A stretch of DNA of 64,000 nucleotides from Vibrio methylphosphonaticus (GCF_023634655.1 NZ_JAMKMS010000012.1:62001-126000), one strand, 5' to 3'; shown: positions 8,502 through 18,686, counted from the first letter of the stretch. The notes: a model not told the origin generated them from the letters alone. Made by a program: numbers and translations.

Positions 8502-8615
8502 AGTGACGCCATTATAAGGTGAGTCTGGAGTTTTAGGAAAGGCTTTTGTTTTCGATAGCTAAATGTATCATGAGTCGTTAGTGCTTTGATATATTTGTTG
8601 GGTTGAGTTGTCAAC

Positions 8616-8644
8616 TTGAGCTAACTCGTAGAACTCAGTAGAAT
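8616..8644 (+). promoter_or_regulatory. Candidate promoter of ratA-rnfH
   Basis: TTGAGC (8616-8621) and TAGAAT (8639-8644) are 17 bases apart, ending about 30 bases before the ratA start. It is a sequence match only. Confidence 0.35.
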
Positions 8645-8676
8645 CACTGTTAGCTTTTTATTGTGAGATGTTTTTT

Positions 8677-9105
8677 ATGCAACATGTGACGCGTTCGGCA
8701 TTAGTAATGTTCAGTGCTGACCAGATGTTTAACTTGGTGAATGATGTAGCCAGTTATCCTGACTTTCTGCCTGGTTGTTCTGGATCTCGTGTAATTGAGT
8801 CTTCTGGTATGGAGATGGTGGCATCAGTGGATGTGTCGAAAGCGGGCATTAGTAAAACATTTACAACGGCGAACACTTTGGTTCAAGGGCGAGAAATACT
8901 GATGGAACTGGTCGATGGCCCATTCAAAATGTTGAAAGGGGTTTGGTCTTTTATTCCGCTTGATGACCAAGCATGTAAAGTCGAGCTCAAGCTTGAGTTT
9001 GAGTTTTCGAGTAAGATGATTGAGCTCGCGTTTGGTAAAATTTTCCATGATGTAACCAGTAACATGGTGAACTCATTTACCAAGCGTGCCAAAGAGGTGT
9101 ATTAG
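8677..9105 (+). CDS. ratA: START/polyketide-cyclase-like protein RatA (YfjG, Coq10 family)
   Basis: A 142-residue START-like domain protein of the Coq10/RatA family. E. coli RatA was described as inhibiting 70S ribosome association, while relatives bind ubiquinone, so the role is debated. The conserved [10 protein letters not shown] and [13 protein letters not shown] segments and the C-terminal [17 protein letters not shown] helix are visible. I start at ATG 8677, not the ATG three codons earlier, because the GTGAG Shine-Dalgarno is then about ten bases away and the N-terminus matches the family. The rnfH start codon follows after one base, so the two are co-translated. Confidence 0.88.
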   Translation: MQHVTRSALVMFSADQMFNLVNDVASYPDFLPGCSGSRVIESSGMEMVASVDVSKAGISKTFTTANTLVQGREILMELVDGPFKMLKGVWSFIPLDDQACKVELKLEFEFSSKMIELAFGKIFHDVTSNMVNSFTKRAKEVY

Positions 9106-9106
9106 T

Positions 9107-9415
9107 ATGAACGTTGATCAACCGCTCATTCACGTCGAAGTGGTTTACGCCTTACCTGAAGAGCAACGTGTTTTTACTATTGTGGTTAACCATGAGCTCA
9201 CTGTTGAAGAAATTATCGAGAAATCTGGCGTATTGGAGATTTACCCTGAAATTGACTTAAAGGTTAATAAGGTTGGGGTGTTTAGCCGTAACGTTAAGCT
9301 TGATGCAACGGTTAGGGATAAAGATAGAATAGAGATCTATCGACCGTTGTTAGCGGATCCAAAAGAAATCCGCCGCAAGCGTGCCGAGCAGGCTAAAGCG
9401 GCTAAATCATCATGA
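9107..9415 (+). CDS. rnfH: RnfH family protein (UPF0125)
   Basis: A small (102 residues) beta-grasp, ubiquitin-like protein of the RnfH/YfjF family. Visible features are the opening [13 protein letters not shown], the central [19 protein letters not shown] helix and strand region, the [27 protein letters not shown] end and a basic Ala/Lys tail. The ATG at 9107 follows the ratA stop after one base and has AGAGG upstream, so an in-frame start 21 bases earlier is rejected. Always paired with ratA in gammaproteobacteria; its biochemical function is unknown despite the name. Confidence 0.88.
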   Translation: MNVDQPLIHVEVVYALPEEQRVFTIVVNHELTVEEIIEKSGVLEIYPEIDLKVNKVGVFSRNVKLDATVRDKDRIEIYRPLLADPKEIRRKRAEQAKAAKSS

Positions 9416-9439
9416 TATCGTGGTATAAGAATCGATAAT

Positions 9440-9468
9440 AAAAAAAGCTCGCGTTGCGAGCTTTTTTT
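9440..9468. terminator. Bidirectional terminator between rnfH and bamE
   Basis: AAAAAAGCTCGC and GCGAGCTTTTTTT pair perfectly around GTT. There are A/T runs on both sides, serving convergent rnfH (+) and bamE (-). Confidence 0.85.
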
Positions 9469-9469
9469 A

Positions 9470-9829
9470 TTAATTTAAGCTTTCGAAAAACTGGTCGCTG
9501 GCTTCGTAGTCACCAGAGATGTTAGTGAGTGTACCGGTAGCATCAAAATCGACAACAAGATTACGCTGAACCGAGTCATCATGCCCTTTGGTTGCATGGT
9601 AGATGTAGTACCACGTATTCGGATAACCATTTTCGATAAGCATCGGTGAGCCTAGAACAAAGCGAACCTGTTCTCTTGTCATGCCAAAACGTAGTTGATC
9701 AACGGCATTTTGTTCGACCAAATTACCTTGGTTGATATCAATACGGTAGACGATTTTTTCTATTACCGAACAGCCTGTCAGTAATGTTAAGGCGAGTGGT
9801 ATTGCTGCCAACCACTTTTTTAATTGCAT
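9470..9829 (-). CDS. bamE: Outer membrane protein assembly factor BamE (SmpA)
   Basis: BamE is a small lipoprotein of the BAM complex that inserts beta-barrel proteins in the outer membrane and helps stabilise BamA-BamD contact. The 119 residues begin with a lipoprotein signal (LLTG before Cys20), followed by the family core [21 protein letters not shown] and NTWYYIYH, which forms the alpha-alpha-beta-beta-beta fold. It stands between rnfH (convergent) and recN (same strand, about 160 bases apart), the conserved gammaproteobacterial order. BamA, its main partner, is encoded 42 kb away at 51.4 kb. Confidence 0.95.
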   Translation of the reverse strand: MQLKKWLAAIPLALTLLTGCSVIEKIVYRIDINQGNLVEQNAVDQLRFGMTREQVRFVLGSPMLIENGYPNTWYYIYHATKGHDDSVQRNLVVDFDATGTLTNISGDYEASDQFFESLN

Positions 9830-9987
9830 AGCGTCAATTTACAACTTTGATTTTTTAAACTGCAGAGATAATAAACAAGGATGAAGCAGATGTAAAAACA
9901 TGTCTGCTTCATTATGTAAAAAGAGCGCTGATTTATGAGTTAGATTACAATCCTAACTGAAATCTATTGGTTGAGGGAACTAACTCC

Positions 9988-11652
9988 CTAGGCTGCAATC
10001 AATAGCTCTTTGGCGTTCGCGAGCGTTGATTCAGTAATCTGACTGCCACCGAGTAGTCGCGCAAGTTCACTAATTCGTTCGTTTTCGTTTAGAGCATGCA
10101 TACTGGTTTCTGTTTTATTGCCTTTGGTGGTTTTAGTAACAAACAGCTGATGATGCCCGTGACCTGCGACTTGAGGCAAATGGGTGACACACAGAACTTG
10201 AGTGGATTCCCCCAATTTTCTTAGCATTTGCCCAACGACAGCCGCAGTCGGTCCACTAATACCGACATCTACTTCATCAAAAATAAGACTCGGTGTGTCC
10301 ACTTTCTGCGCCGTAATAACCTGAATCGCTAATGATATTCGTGATAGTTCACCACCAGATGCAACTTTTGCGATGGGTTGCATTGGTTGACCTGGGTTAG
10401 TTGAGACCAAGAAGATGACGGTATCCATTCCTGTTGGTGAGGGGTGTTCTGGCTGAAAGCTCACATCAATCGCAAACTTAGCTTTGTCCATACTGAGCTC
10501 GTGCATACTTTGCGAGATGAGTTTATTGAGCTCTTTAGCGTAACGACCACGAGATTTGTTGAGTTTCTCGCATACGCGGACATAGCGCTCAAAAAGGGCA
10601 CTGACGTCTTGTTCTTTCGCAGATATCGTTTCATCAGAACAATCGAGCTGTTCAATTTGATTGAGCAAGCTTTGATGATGTTGATAAAGCTCCTCTGGTA
10701 GTACGTGATGCTTACGAGCAAGGGACATGATTTTAGAAAAACGTGATTCTACGTACACCATACGTTGTGGGTCAACGTCCACTTTATCAAGGTAATCACG
10801 AAGCTCGGCGTTCACTTCCTCAATTTGTATCATAGCTTCTTCAAGCATTGCCGGTAATGGTGCAAGCGCAGTATCGAGCTCTGAGAGTTGAATCAGCTTA
10901 CTGCTGGCGCTTTGCAGCAACGCTAGAGCATTGACGTCATCCCCTTCATAAATAATATCAATGGCTTGCTGGCATGAAGTCGCAAGTTCTCCACTGTTTG
11001 CTAAGCGCTTGTGCTCTTGTTCAAGCTCAGGGAACTCTTGTTCTTCAATTGCGAGCTCATTAAGTTCTTTAATCTGATACTCAAGTAGCTGCAATTGAGC
11101 TTGGTTATTGGCGCTGTTTTCTTTGAGCTTACGTAACGCAATATCGGCACTTCGCCAAGTTTGATAACTATTGCGGACTTGCTTTTGTAGGGTGGTATGT
11201 CCGGAATATTGGTCCAGCAATGAAAGTTGATAGTCTCCTTTCATCAGTTGGTGGTGGGCATGTTGCCCGTGGATGTTGATAAGCGTTTGTCCCAAAGATT
11301 TAAGTTGGGATAAAGGCACAGGGCTACCATTAATAAAAGCTCTAGAACGACCCTCTTTGGTAATGCTACGTCTTAAGATACATTCGCTACCATCATAAAG
11401 ATCGTTGTCTTCTAACCATCGGGTGGCGTGGACATTATCATCAATCATGAAGGCGGCAGTGACTTCGGTTTTATCTTCGCCGTTGCGAACCGCACCGGCA
11501 TCAGATCGTCCGCCCAAGCAGAGGCTCAGGGCATCAATCGCGATAGATTTACCTGCGCCAGTTTCTCCGGTAATGGTGGTCATTCCCGTACTGAGTTCTA
11601 ACTGCAGAGATTTTACAATAGCAAAATTATTAACACTTAGATGAGACAGCAT
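9988..11652 (-). CDS. recN: DNA repair protein RecN
   Basis: RecN is an SMC-like ATPase acting early in recombinational repair of double-strand breaks. The 554 residues show Walker A GETGAGKS at 29-36, a long coiled-coil middle rich in Glu, Gln and Leu (about 150-370), and the C-terminal ABC signature [13 protein letters not shown] with Walker [13 protein letters not shown]. Full length compares with 553 in E. coli. Two LexA-type boxes lie within 65 bases upstream, so strong SOS induction is expected. nadK lies behind it in the same direction with its own terminator between them. Confidence 0.97.
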   Translation of the reverse strand: MLSHLSVNNFAIVKSLQLELSTGMTTITGETGAGKSIAIDALSLCLGGRSDAGAVRNGEDKTEVTAAFMIDDNVHATRWLEDNDLYDGSECILRRSITKEGRSRAFINGSPVPLSQLKSLGQTLINIHGQHAHHQLMKGDYQLSLLDQYSGHTTLQKQVRNSYQTWRSADIALRKLKENSANNQAQLQLLEYQIKELNELAIEEQEFPELEQEHKRLANSGELATSCQQAIDIIYEGDDVNALALLQSASSKLIQLSELDTALAPLPAMLEEAMIQIEEVNAELRDYLDKVDVDPQRMVYVESRFSKIMSLARKHHVLPEELYQHHQSLLNQIEQLDCSDETISAKEQDVSALFERYVRVCEKLNKSRGRYAKELNKLISQSMHELSMDKAKFAIDVSFQPEHPSPTGMDTVIFLVSTNPGQPMQPIAKVASGGELSRISLAIQVITAQKVDTPSLIFDEVDVGISGPTAAVVGQMLRKLGESTQVLCVTHLPQVAGHGHHQLFVTKTTKGNKTETSMHALNENERISELARLLGGSQITESTLANAKELLIAA

Positions 11653-11679
11653 TTTCTTTACCTGTTTATATCAACATTA

Positions 11680-11695
11680 CTGTATATAAGTTCAG
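11680..11695. promoter_or_regulatory. LexA box 1 of recN (imperfect)
   Basis: CTGTATATAAGTTCAG keeps the CTGT half and has TCAG instead of ACAG. It lies 28 bases before the recN start, next to a second, perfect box. Confidence 0.6.
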
Positions 11696-11701
11696 TATAT
11701 A

Positions 11702-11717
11702 CTGTTTCTTTATACAG
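11702..11717. promoter_or_regulatory. LexA box 2 of recN
   Basis: CTGTTTCTTTATACAG fits the SOS-box form CTGT-N8-ACAG exactly, 50 bases before the recN start. Tandem boxes upstream of recN are also known in E. coli. Confidence 0.85.
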
Positions 11718-11773
11718 TAAAGGTGCTGTCTGTATTTTTTATGTGATCGGTCGCGAGTTGCTGAAAATACGAT

Positions 11774-11800
11774 CAAAAAAGCCAGCAAAATATTGCTGGC
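11774..11800 (-). terminator. Terminator after nadK
   Basis: GCCAGCAA and TTGCTGGC form an 8-bp stem with a 4-base loop. On the minus strand it is followed by a six-T tract, separating nadK from recN. Confidence 0.8.
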
Positions 11801-11828
11801 TTAATAAGTGGGTAGTCAAACGTTTGAT

Positions 11829-12713
11829 TTAAAACAATTTGCTAGACCAACCTAGCTTATTTCTCAGTACATGATAGTAGCTGTAGTCTTTTGGGTGAAT
11901 CAGTTTCAAAACGTTAGGGCTTTGGAAAATATGTATCTCATCACCAGGAGAAACTGGCAGTGAAATTTGGCCGTCACAACTTACCTCTTGCGTACCACGG
12001 TTATCTGGCGAAACAATGAGTTTGATTCGACAATTACCGTCGACCACGAGTGGGCGGCTCGAAAGTGTATGAGGGAACATTGGCACTAAAGATATGGCAT
12101 TCAGCTTTGCTGAAAGGATGGGTCCGCCGCCGGATAATGAATAAGCGGTTGATCCAGTTGGTGTCGCCACAATTAAGCCATCTGAACGCTGACTAAACGC
12201 AAACGTGTCGTCAATATAAACTTCAAACTCAATCATATGGGCGACTTGGCCCGGGTGAAGCACCGCTTCATTCAGGGCTGCGTTATGGCTTTTTATTTGC
12301 CCATGCCGGTGAATTTCGGTTTCAAGCAAGAAACGCTTCTCTTCGATGTACTCGCCTTGCAACACGGCCTCTAACGCCTGTTCAAAGCCTTCAGGATTGA
12401 GATCGGTAAGAAAGCCTAAATTGCCACGGTTGACACCGATGACCGCAACGTCAAAGCGTGATAGCACTCTTGCGGCACCAAGCATATTACCATCGCCACC
12501 AACGACGATAGCGAGATCCGCTTCGCGACCAATACGGACTAGGCTGAAAAAATGCTGTCTAGGAATATCGACAAGAATATCAATCAATCGGTCATCAATG
12601 AGGACGTTATAGCCTTTTGATGTAAGCCAATGAAACAATTCTTTGTGAGTCTGAATTGCTTTCTGTGCTCGGGGTTTACCTATGATGGCGATCACCTTAA
12701 AGGTGTTTTTCAT
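11829..12713 (-). CDS. nadK: NAD kinase NadK
   Basis: NadK phosphorylates NAD to NADP with ATP in the cytosol, setting the cell's NADP supply. The 294 residues (292 in E. coli) contain the GGDGNML substrate-binding and catalytic motif near residue 73, [11 protein letters not shown], the LNEAVLHPG segment that contacts [19 protein letters not shown], and the conserved [10 protein letters not shown]. It is divergent from grpE, whose heat-shock promoter lies in the shared 150-base gap, the same arrangement as in E. coli. Confidence 0.96.
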   Translation of the reverse strand: MKNTFKVIAIIGKPRAQKAIQTHKELFHWLTSKGYNVLIDDRLIDILVDIPRQHFFSLVRIGREADLAIVVGGDGNMLGAARVLSRFDVAVIGVNRGNLGFLTDLNPEGFEQALEAVLQGEYIEEKRFLLETEIHRHGQIKSHNAALNEAVLHPGQVAHMIEFEVYIDDTFAFSQRSDGLIVATPTGSTAYSLSGGGPILSAKLNAISLVPMFPHTLSSRPLVVDGNCRIKLIVSPDNRGTQEVSCDGQISLPVSPGDEIHIFQSPNVLKLIHPKDYSYYHVLRNKLGWSSKLF

Positions 12714-12734
12714 ATCACTTCCAAACTTTTAGTG

Positions 12735-12763
12735 CTTGAATCAAAAATCTTCATCCCCATAAT
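12735..12763 (+). promoter_or_regulatory. Sigma-32 heat-shock promoter of grpE
   Basis: CTTGAA (12735-12740) and CCCCATAAT (12755-12763) are separated by 14 bases, very close to the RpoH consensus, about 100 bases before grpE. Confidence 0.85.
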
Positions 12764-12864
12764 ATACCCAAAGTGTTTATATATGCAGTGTTTGGTACGA
12801 AATTAATCCAAGTTTCTGACTTGGCTACCATGCACTGACGTGAATCAAGTATTGCGGAGAGACC

Positions 12865-13467
12865 ATGAGCAACGAAGAAAACAAAGTAAATCAAGAAGAA
12901 CTGCATACGCAAGATGCAGAAATGCAAGATGCCGACGTGGTTGGTTCTGACGCTGATGTTGAGTGGAATGAAGAATCTGAGCAAGATATTCAAGAAGCGA
13001 AGATTGCTCAATTAGAAGCAGCATTGTTGTCTAGTGAAGCGAAAGTTAAAGAGCAGCAAGATTCTGTACTACGTGCAAAAGCTGAAATGGAAAACATGCG
13101 TCGTCGTACTGAACAAGAAATTGATAAAGCGCGTAAATTTGCTTTAAACAAATTCTCTGAAGAGTTATTACCAGTTATTGATAACCTAGAGCGCGCGATT
13201 GCGGCTGCAGATGTTGAAAATGAAGTAGTAAAACCTATCGTTGAAGGGGTCGAGATGACTCACAAAACACTGGTTGACGCGGTCGCGAAATTTGGCTTGA
13301 AGGAAATTAACCCTGAAGGCGAGACGTTTAATCCAGAACTTCACCAAGCGATGTCTATTCAAGAAAGCGCGGATCACGAAGCGAATACTGTGATGTTCGT
13401 CATGCAAAAAGGTTATGAACTAAATGGTCGAGTGATCAGACCTGCTATGGTTATGGTGTCAAAATAA
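12865..13467 (+). CDS. grpE: Nucleotide exchange factor GrpE
   Basis: GrpE releases ADP from DnaK, resetting the chaperone cycle, and works as a homodimer. The 200 residues (197 in E. coli) start with an acidic unstructured region (1-45), then a long coiled-coil helix (about 48-110, with [19 protein letters not shown]), the four-helix bundle around [14 protein letters not shown], and a C-terminal beta domain with [17 protein letters not shown] and [18 protein letters not shown]. It sits upstream of dnaK and dnaJ with a transporter gene inserted in between, and carries its own sigma-32-type promoter and terminator. Confidence 0.96.
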   Translation: MSNEENKVNQEELHTQDAEMQDADVVGSDADVEWNEESEQDIQEAKIAQLEAALLSSEAKVKEQQDSVLRAKAEMENMRRRTEQEIDKARKFALNKFSEELLPVIDNLERAIAAADVENEVVKPIVEGVEMTHKTLVDAVAKFGLKEINPEGETFNPELHQAMSIQESADHEANTVMFVMQKGYELNGRVIRPAMVMVSK

Positions 13468-13530
13468 CCACTAGAGACGCCAGTCATAAGACGCGCGTAT
13501 AAATCTAGATAGTTTATGTATTTCAAAGAA

Positions 13531-13557
13531 ATGAAGCCAATTTGGCTTCATTTTTTT
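13531..13557 (+). terminator. Terminator after grpE
   Basis: ATGAAGCCAA and TTTGGCTTCAT pair and are followed by a seven-T tract, 64 bases past the grpE stop. Confidence 0.85.
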
Positions 13558-13743
13558 ATGGCTGTAAATATCAATAACCATGTATCTATTAGGTTTTTAT
13601 ATTGTTTCATTAAGGTAACAGAATGTAAAATTAATGCTTTATTTTGAGCTTTAGATCTGTAAGATGCCCTGAGTTTTCTATTAATAAGAAAGCAAATAAC
13701 TATAAAAACACAGGGAATCAACACAACATTCTGGAGTCTATGA

Positions 13744-15018
13744 ATGAATAAACCACTATCCCAAAAGATCTTTATTGGTCTATTTTCCGGTCTATTGATC
13801 GGTACTGCAATTCAATATTTGTTCGCTGGTGTTAGTCTTTTTGACCAATACTTGCTTGGTTTCGCGGAAGGCGTTGGCGGTATGTTTGTATCGTTGATCA
13901 AGCTTCTAGTAGTACCACTAGTTTACGTCTCGATTGTTTGCGGTATTGTTGAATTAAAAGACATCAAATCCTTTGGCCGTTTAGGCGGTAAAACTTTTGC
14001 GCTTTACATTCTAAATACGGTAATAGCAATCACGTTTGCACTGACAGTTGGTATGATTGTTCAGCCAGGTGCGGGTGCAAACCTTGGTGGAACCGTTGCC
14101 GCAACGGTTGAGATTACGTCAACTACAACACCTGATATCTTTTCTTTGATTACCAACATTGTCCCAAGTAACCCATTCCAAGCGTTTGCTAATGGTGACA
14201 TGCTACAAATAATCTTTATGGCTATTTTGACAGGTCTAGCCATTCAAGCGTTGGATAAGAAAGGTGGTCCTGCCATTCGTGCCTTCAAGATGGGCAACGA
14301 TATCATGATGAAGCTAATTGGCTTGGTGATGAGCCTAGCACCTTATGGTGTATTCGCGCTTATGATTCAGCTAGGTGCAACGCTAGATGCGGGGACTTTG
14401 GCCTCGGTTGCTGGATACGTTGCGTTAGTTGTGGGTATCCTTATTCTATGGATATTCATTGTTTATCCAATCATGGTTGGTGCAACAACAAAAGTATCGC
14501 CTGCCCAGTTTATGCGTGCAACTCGTGAACAAGTGCTGTTCTCGCTATCTACGGCAAGTTCAAACGCGACTATCCCGGTAACAATGCGAACACTGACGGA
14601 TAAAATTGGTGTTTCTAAGTCGGTGGCGGGTTTTGGTGTGCCGTTAGGCGCGACCATGAATATGGCTGGTGTTTCAATTTACATCGCGATCGCAACTATT
14701 TTCATTGCTAACGCGTTTGGTCAGCCAATCCAAATGGCAGACCTAGTCACGATGGGCTTTACTATCTTGCTGCTATCAATTGGCGCAGGCGGTGTACCTG
14801 GCGGTGGCGTTGTGATGATTGGTGTTCTACTTCATCAACTTGGTTTACCACCAGAAGGTCTTGCTATTGTTGCTGCTGTCGATCGTATTAATGATATGTT
14901 CTGTACCAGCTCGAATGTAGTGGGTGATACGGCAGTCAATACTATCGTTGCGCACTCTGAAGGTGAACTGGACTCGGAAGCGGTAAACGAAGCAGCACCC
15001 GTTCAAAGCCAAGCATAA
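13744..15018 (+). CDS. Dicarboxylate/amino acid:cation symporter (DAACS family)
   Basis: A 424-residue inner-membrane transporter of the sodium- or proton-coupled dicarboxylate/amino acid family (GltP, GltT and DctA relatives). About eight hydrophobic helices are visible. The re-entrant hairpin serines appear as STASSNATIPVTM (about 277-289), and the TM7 motif appears as NMAGVSIYIA rather than the common NMDGT form. The C-terminal NDMFCTSSNVVGD holds substrate-contact residues. The start follows TGGAG. It lies between the grpE and dnaK genes with a terminator on each side, so it is a separate unit. The substrate (glutamate, aspartate, C4-dicarboxylate or other) cannot be decided. Confidence 0.88.
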   Translation: MNKPLSQKIFIGLFSGLLIGTAIQYLFAGVSLFDQYLLGFAEGVGGMFVSLIKLLVVPLVYVSIVCGIVELKDIKSFGRLGGKTFALYILNTVIAITFALTVGMIVQPGAGANLGGTVAATVEITSTTTPDIFSLITNIVPSNPFQAFANGDMLQIIFMAILTGLAIQALDKKGGPAIRAFKMGNDIMMKLIGLVMSLAPYGVFALMIQLGATLDAGTLASVAGYVALVVGILILWIFIVYPIMVGATTKVSPAQFMRATREQVLFSLSTASSNATIPVTMRTLTDKIGVSKSVAGFGVPLGATMNMAGVSIYIAIATIFIANAFGQPIQMADLVTMGFTILLLSIGAGGVPGGGVVMIGVLLHQLGLPPEGLAIVAAVDRINDMFCTSSNVVGDTAVNTIVAHSEGELDSEAVNEAAPVQSQA

Positions 15019-15088
15019 GTGCTTAAATAAGAATAACACCTTAGATAAATACAACGTCGCGAAAGACGTCACAGGAAAAGCGACTTAA

Positions 15089-15117
15089 AAAACGGAGCCT
15101 TTGTGCTCCGTTTTCGT
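15089..15117 (+). terminator. Terminator after the symporter gene
   Basis: ACGGAGC and GCTCCGT arms pair across CTTTGT, with A-rich and TTTTCGTTT flanks, 70 bases after the stop. Confidence 0.75.
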
Positions 15118-15156
15118 TTAAATGTGAAAAAAAAGCGATTTTTTTTGTCCTGTTCC

Positions 15157-15184
15157 CTTGAAAAGCGCGTTGCTGCCCTTATCT
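15157..15184 (+). promoter_or_regulatory. Sigma-32 heat-shock promoter of dnaK
   Basis: CTTGAAA (15157-15163) and CCCTTATCT (15176-15184) are 12 bases apart, close to the RpoH consensus, about 110 bases before the dnaK start. Confidence 0.75.
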
Positions 15185-15295
15185 ATGGTTCATACAGAAA
15201 ACAAACCTTTTTTGAGTTAGTTTTCCAACTGGCTCTAAGGCCCCGAGTTGGGGCAATAGAAAGCGTAATAATAGAATTTATTCGGAGATAGTCTG

Positions 15296-17203
15296 ATGGG
15301 TAAGATCATTGGTATTGATTTAGGTACTACTAACTCATGTGTTGCTGTTCTAGATGGCGACAAACCACGTATACTTGAAAACGCGGAAGGTGAACGCACA
15401 ACCGCATCGGTTATTGCCTATACAGACGGTGAAACACTTGTAGGTCAACCTGCAAAACGTCAAGCAGTAACTAACCCAGAAAACACGCTATTTGCGATTA
15501 AGCGTCTGATCGGCCGTCGTTTTGAAGACGAAGAAGTTCAGCGTGATATCGAAATCATGCCTTACAAAATCGTTAAGGCTGACAACGGTGATGCATGGGT
15601 TGAAGCGAAAGGTCAACAAATGGCTGCGCCTCAAGTATCTGCTGAAATCCTGAAAAAAATGAAGAAAACAGCAGAAGACTTCCTAGGTGAAGAAGTGACT
15701 GGCGCAGTTATTACTGTTCCTGCTTACTTTAACGATGCACAGCGTCAAGCAACAAAAGATGCAGGCCGTATCGCAGGTCTTGAAGTTAAGCGTATCATCA
15801 ACGAACCAACAGCGGCGGCACTTGCTTACGGTCTAGATAAAAAAGGCGGCGATCGCACTATCGCGGTTTATGACCTTGGTGGTGGTACATTTGATATCTC
15901 TATCATCGAAATCGATGAAGTTGAAGGCGAGAAAACATTTGAAGTACTAGCAACTAATGGTGACACACACCTTGGTGGTGAAGATTTCGATAACCGTCTA
16001 ATCAACTACCTAGTTGAAGAATTCCAAAAAGAGCAAGGTATCAACCTTAAGAACGATCCTCTAGCAATGCAACGTGTTAAAGAAGCAGCAGAGAAAGCGA
16101 AAATTGAACTTTCTTCTACTTCTCAAACAGACGTAAACCTACCTTACGTAACTGCAGATGCAACGGGTCCTAAGCACATGAACGTTAAAGTGACGCGTGC
16201 GAAACTAGAATCTCTAGTTGAAGACCTAGTACAACGTTCTCTTGAGCCACTAAAAGTTGCTCTAGCAGATGCAGACCTATCGGTAAGCGACATCAACGAT
16301 GTTATCCTAGTTGGTGGTCAAACTCGTATGCCTATGGTTCAAGCTAAGGTAACTGAGTTCTTCGGTAAAGAGCCACGTAAAGACGTAAACCCTGATGAAG
16401 CAGTAGCAATGGGTGCTGCAGTTCAAGGTGGTGTTCTTGCTGGTGACGTGAAAGACGTACTTCTTCTAGATGTAACGCCTCTTTCTCTAGGTATCGAAAC
16501 AATGGGCGGCGTAATGACGAAGCTTGTTGAGAAGAACACAACGATCCCAACAAAAGCAAACCAAACGTTCTCTACAGCAGAAGACAACCAAAACGCGGTA
16601 ACTATCCACGTTTTACAAGGTGAGCGTAAGCAAGCGACTTACAACAAGTCTCTGGGTCAATTCAACCTAGAAGGCATTCAAGCTGCACCTCGTGGCATGC
16701 CACAAATTGAAGTAACTTTCGACCTAGATGCGGATGGTATCCTACACGTATCTGCGAAAGATAAGTCAACGGGTAAAGAGCAAAAGATCACGATTCAAGC
16801 ATCTGGTGGCCTAAGCGACGAAGATATCGAAGCAATGGTACAAGAAGCGGAAGCAAACAAAGAAGCGGACAAGAAGTTCGAAGAATTGGCTGCGGCACGT
16901 AACCAGGCTGACCAAATGATTCACGGTACTCGTAAGCAAGTGGAAGAAGCTGGTGAAGCTCTTCCAGCTGAAGAGAAAGAGAAGATTGAAGCGGCAATCG
17001 TTGAGCTAGAAACTGCGCGTAAAGGCGACGACAAAGAAGCCATTGATGCTAAAGTTCAAGCGCTAATGGCAGCGGCTCAAAAACTAATGGAAATGGCACA
17101 ACAACAAGCACCAGGTGCTGATGCAGAAGCTGGTGAACAGCCTAAGCAAGAAGACGATGTTGTTGATGCTGAGTTCGAAGAAGTTAAAGACGAGAAAAAA
17201 TAA
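15296..17203 (+). CDS. dnaK: Chaperone protein DnaK (Hsp70)
   Basis: DnaK is the ATP-driven Hsp70 chaperone that binds exposed hydrophobic stretches, with DnaJ delivering substrates and GrpE exchanging nucleotide. The 635 residues show the ATPase domain signatures [13 protein letters not shown] (5-17), [14 protein letters not shown] (about 193-206) and [11 protein letters not shown] (about 336-346), the interdomain linker [16 protein letters not shown], the beta-sandwich substrate domain and an alpha-helical lid ending in a Gln/Ala/Asp/Glu-rich tail with EEVKDEKK. The codon choice is strongly biased, as in highly expressed genes. dnaJ follows after an unusually long 320-base gap. Confidence 0.98.
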   Translation: MGKIIGIDLGTTNSCVAVLDGDKPRILENAEGERTTASVIAYTDGETLVGQPAKRQAVTNPENTLFAIKRLIGRRFEDEEVQRDIEIMPYKIVKADNGDAWVEAKGQQMAAPQVSAEILKKMKKTAEDFLGEEVTGAVITVPAYFNDAQRQATKDAGRIAGLEVKRIINEPTAAALAYGLDKKGGDRTIAVYDLGGGTFDISIIEIDEVEGEKTFEVLATNGDTHLGGEDFDNRLINYLVEEFQKEQGINLKNDPLAMQRVKEAAEKAKIELSSTSQTDVNLPYVTADATGPKHMNVKVTRAKLESLVEDLVQRSLEPLKVALADADLSVSDINDVILVGGQTRMPMVQAKVTEFFGKEPRKDVNPDEAVAMGAAVQGGVLAGDVKDVLLLDVTPLSLGIETMGGVMTKLVEKNTTIPTKANQTFSTAEDNQNAVTIHVLQGERKQATYNKSLGQFNLEGIQAAPRGMPQIEVTFDLDADGILHVSAKDKSTGKEQKITIQASGGLSDEDIEAMVQEAEANKEADKKFEELAAARNQADQMIHGTRKQVEEAGEALPAEEKEKIEAAIVELETARKGDDKEAIDAKVQALMAAAQKLMEMAQQQAPGADAEAGEQPKQEDDVVDAEFEEVKDEKK

Positions 17204-17222
17204 TTCTTGTTGCTAAGTCGTT

Positions 17223-17283
17223 CAGCCTTCATGTTGAAATGTGTATTTTGCAATGCAAACGATGCATTTTCGCTTCAAGGCTG
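17223..17283 (+). other. Stem-loop after dnaK
   Basis: CAGCCTT (17223-17229) pairs with AAGGCTG (17277-17283) around inner pairings such as TGCAATGCA and TGCATTTTC. There is no good U-tract, so it is more likely an mRNA-processing or partial-attenuation structure than a full terminator. Confidence 0.4.
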
Positions 17284-17332
17284 AGTCTCTTAGTTTAAAG
17301 AATTCGATGTTTGGATTCTTGAAAAGTGATTT

Positions 17333-17366
17333 ATGCGGGCGTTTAGGGTAACCTTCACGCCCGCAT
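17333..17366 (+). other. 10-bp perfect stem-loop in the dnaK-dnaJ gap
   Basis: ATGCGGGCGT (17333-17342) and ACGCCCGCAT (17357-17366) pair perfectly with a 14-base loop and no U-tract. Confidence 0.55.
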
Positions 17367-17380
17367 GTATGTGAACATTG

Positions 17381-17473
17381 TCATTCTAGATAAGGAAGTC
17401 ACAATACCCTGCAGGACCCAGGACCCAGGACCCAGGACCCAGGACCCAGGACCCAAATCTTTATCTAGAATGA
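17381..17473. repeat. Heptamer tandem repeat framed by a perfect 13-bp inverted repeat
   Basis: TCATTCTAGATAA (17381-17393) and its exact complement TTATCTAGAATGA (17461-17473) enclose six perfect head-to-tail copies of AGGACCC (17413-17454). The 93-base unit lies between dnaK and dnaJ and would make a long hairpin. It resembles a small non-coding palindromic repeat element rather than a CRISPR: the unit is only seven bases with no spacers. Confidence 0.75.
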
Positions 17474-17527
17474 TACAACCCAAAAACAGCGCTGGGCTGT
17501 TTGTCGAAGTAATTGGTACCAAGCAAT

Positions 17528-18664
17528 ATGTCAAAACGTGATTTTTACGAAGTATTAGGTGTAGGTCGTGATGCGTCTGAACGCGATATAAAGAAAACCT
17601 ACAAACGTCTTGCAATGAAGTATCACCCGGATAGAAACCAGGGTGATGAATCGGCTGCGGATAAGTTTAAAGAAGTAAAAGAAGCGTACGAAATCCTTAC
17701 CGACCCTCAGAAGAAGGCCGCGTACGATCAATATGGTCACGCAGCATTCGAACAAGGCGGTATGGGTGGCGGCGGATTTGGCGGCGGCGCTGGTGACTTC
17801 GGTGACATCTTTGGTGATGTATTCGGGGATATTTTTGGCGGTGGACGCCGCGGTCAGTCACGCGCTCAGCGTGGTTCAGATCTACGATACAACATGGAGC
17901 TTTCTTTAGAAGAAGCGGTACGTGGTGTATCAAAAGAAATTGAAGTCCCTACCTTGGTTGAATGTGAACCATGTGATGGTAGCGGTGCTAAGAAAGGCTC
18001 TTCGCCGCAAACGTGTGGCACTTGTCATGGTCACGGCCAAGTTCAGATGCGCCAAGGCTTCTTTGCTGTACAACAAACCTGTCCAACCTGTAATGGACAA
18101 GGCAAGATCATCAAAGACCCTTGTAACAGCTGTCATGGTCAAGGCCGTGTGCAAAAATCTAAAACACTGAATGTGAAGATCCCAGCAGGGGTTGATACCG
18201 GTGATCGCATTCGTCTTTCAGGTGAAGGTGAAGCGGGCGAGCAAGGTGCACCAGCGGGTGATCTTTATGTTCAAGTCCATGTTAAAGAGCACCATATCTT
18301 TGAACGTGAAGGTAACAACTTGTACTGTGAAGTGCCAGTGAGCTTTGCTCAAGCGGCATTAGGTGGTGAAGTGGAAGTTCCAACGTTGGATGGACGCGTT
18401 AACCTAAAAGTGCCAGAAGAGACTCAAACCAGCCGTATGTTCCGTATGCGTGGTAAAGGTGTTAAGGGCGTTCGTGGCGGTGGTGTTGGCGACTTGATCG
18501 TTAAGCTAGTCATTGAAACACCAGTGAAACTCAGTGCTCGTCAAAAAGAGCTACTACGCGAATTTGAAGACACCTGTGGTGGCGAGGCTGCAAACAAGCA
18601 TCAGCCGAAATCTGAAGGTTTCTTTAATGGCGTCAAAAAATTCTTCGATGATCTAACCAGCTAA
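17528..18664 (+). CDS. dnaJ: Chaperone protein DnaJ (Hsp40)
   Basis: DnaJ stimulates the DnaK ATPase and hands over unfolded proteins. The 378 residues have the J domain with HPD at 33-35, a Gly/Phe-rich region (about 75-115), four zinc-binding repeats ([32 protein letters not shown]) and two C-terminal beta domains, so it is a type I DnaJ. I start at ATG 17528 ([11 protein letters not shown]), the family N-terminus, not the TTG five codons earlier. No strong Shine-Dalgarno is seen. It probably shares the dnaK heat-shock transcript, but the gap contains a repeat element and hairpins that could lower its level. Confidence 0.97.
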   Translation: MSKRDFYEVLGVGRDASERDIKKTYKRLAMKYHPDRNQGDESAADKFKEVKEAYEILTDPQKKAAYDQYGHAAFEQGGMGGGGFGGGAGDFGDIFGDVFGDIFGGGRRGQSRAQRGSDLRYNMELSLEEAVRGVSKEIEVPTLVECEPCDGSGAKKGSSPQTCGTCHGHGQVQMRQGFFAVQQTCPTCNGQGKIIKDPCNSCHGQGRVQKSKTLNVKIPAGVDTGDRIRLSGEGEAGEQGAPAGDLYVQVHVKEHHIFEREGNNLYCEVPVSFAQAALGGEVEVPTLDGRVNLKVPEETQTSRMFRMRGKGVKGVRGGGVGDLIVKLVIETPVKLSARQKELLREFEDTCGGEAANKHQPKSEGFFNGVKKFFDDLTS

Positions 18665-18686
18665 ATTTTGTGGTCAGTGCATTATG

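Noticed and set aside
11641-11832. 63-codon frame between recN and nadK
   Set aside because: It overlaps two LexA boxes and the nadK terminator; no ribosome site.
15103-15291. 62-codon frame before dnaK
   Set aside because: It starts within a terminator hairpin and covers the dnaK heat-shock promoter and leader.
16344-16559. Antisense open frame of 71 codons inside dnaK
   Set aside because: It mirrors the strong codon bias of dnaK (Leu/Arg/Gln-rich shadow) and has no separate ribosome site.
17318-17324. CTTGAAA before dnaJ as a separate heat-shock promoter
   Set aside because: No CCCCAT-like -10 element lies 12-15 bases downstream.
17413-17454. Tandem AGGACCC copies as a CRISPR or iteron array
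   Set aside because: The repeat unit is seven bases with no spacers, and there is no cas or replication gene nearby.
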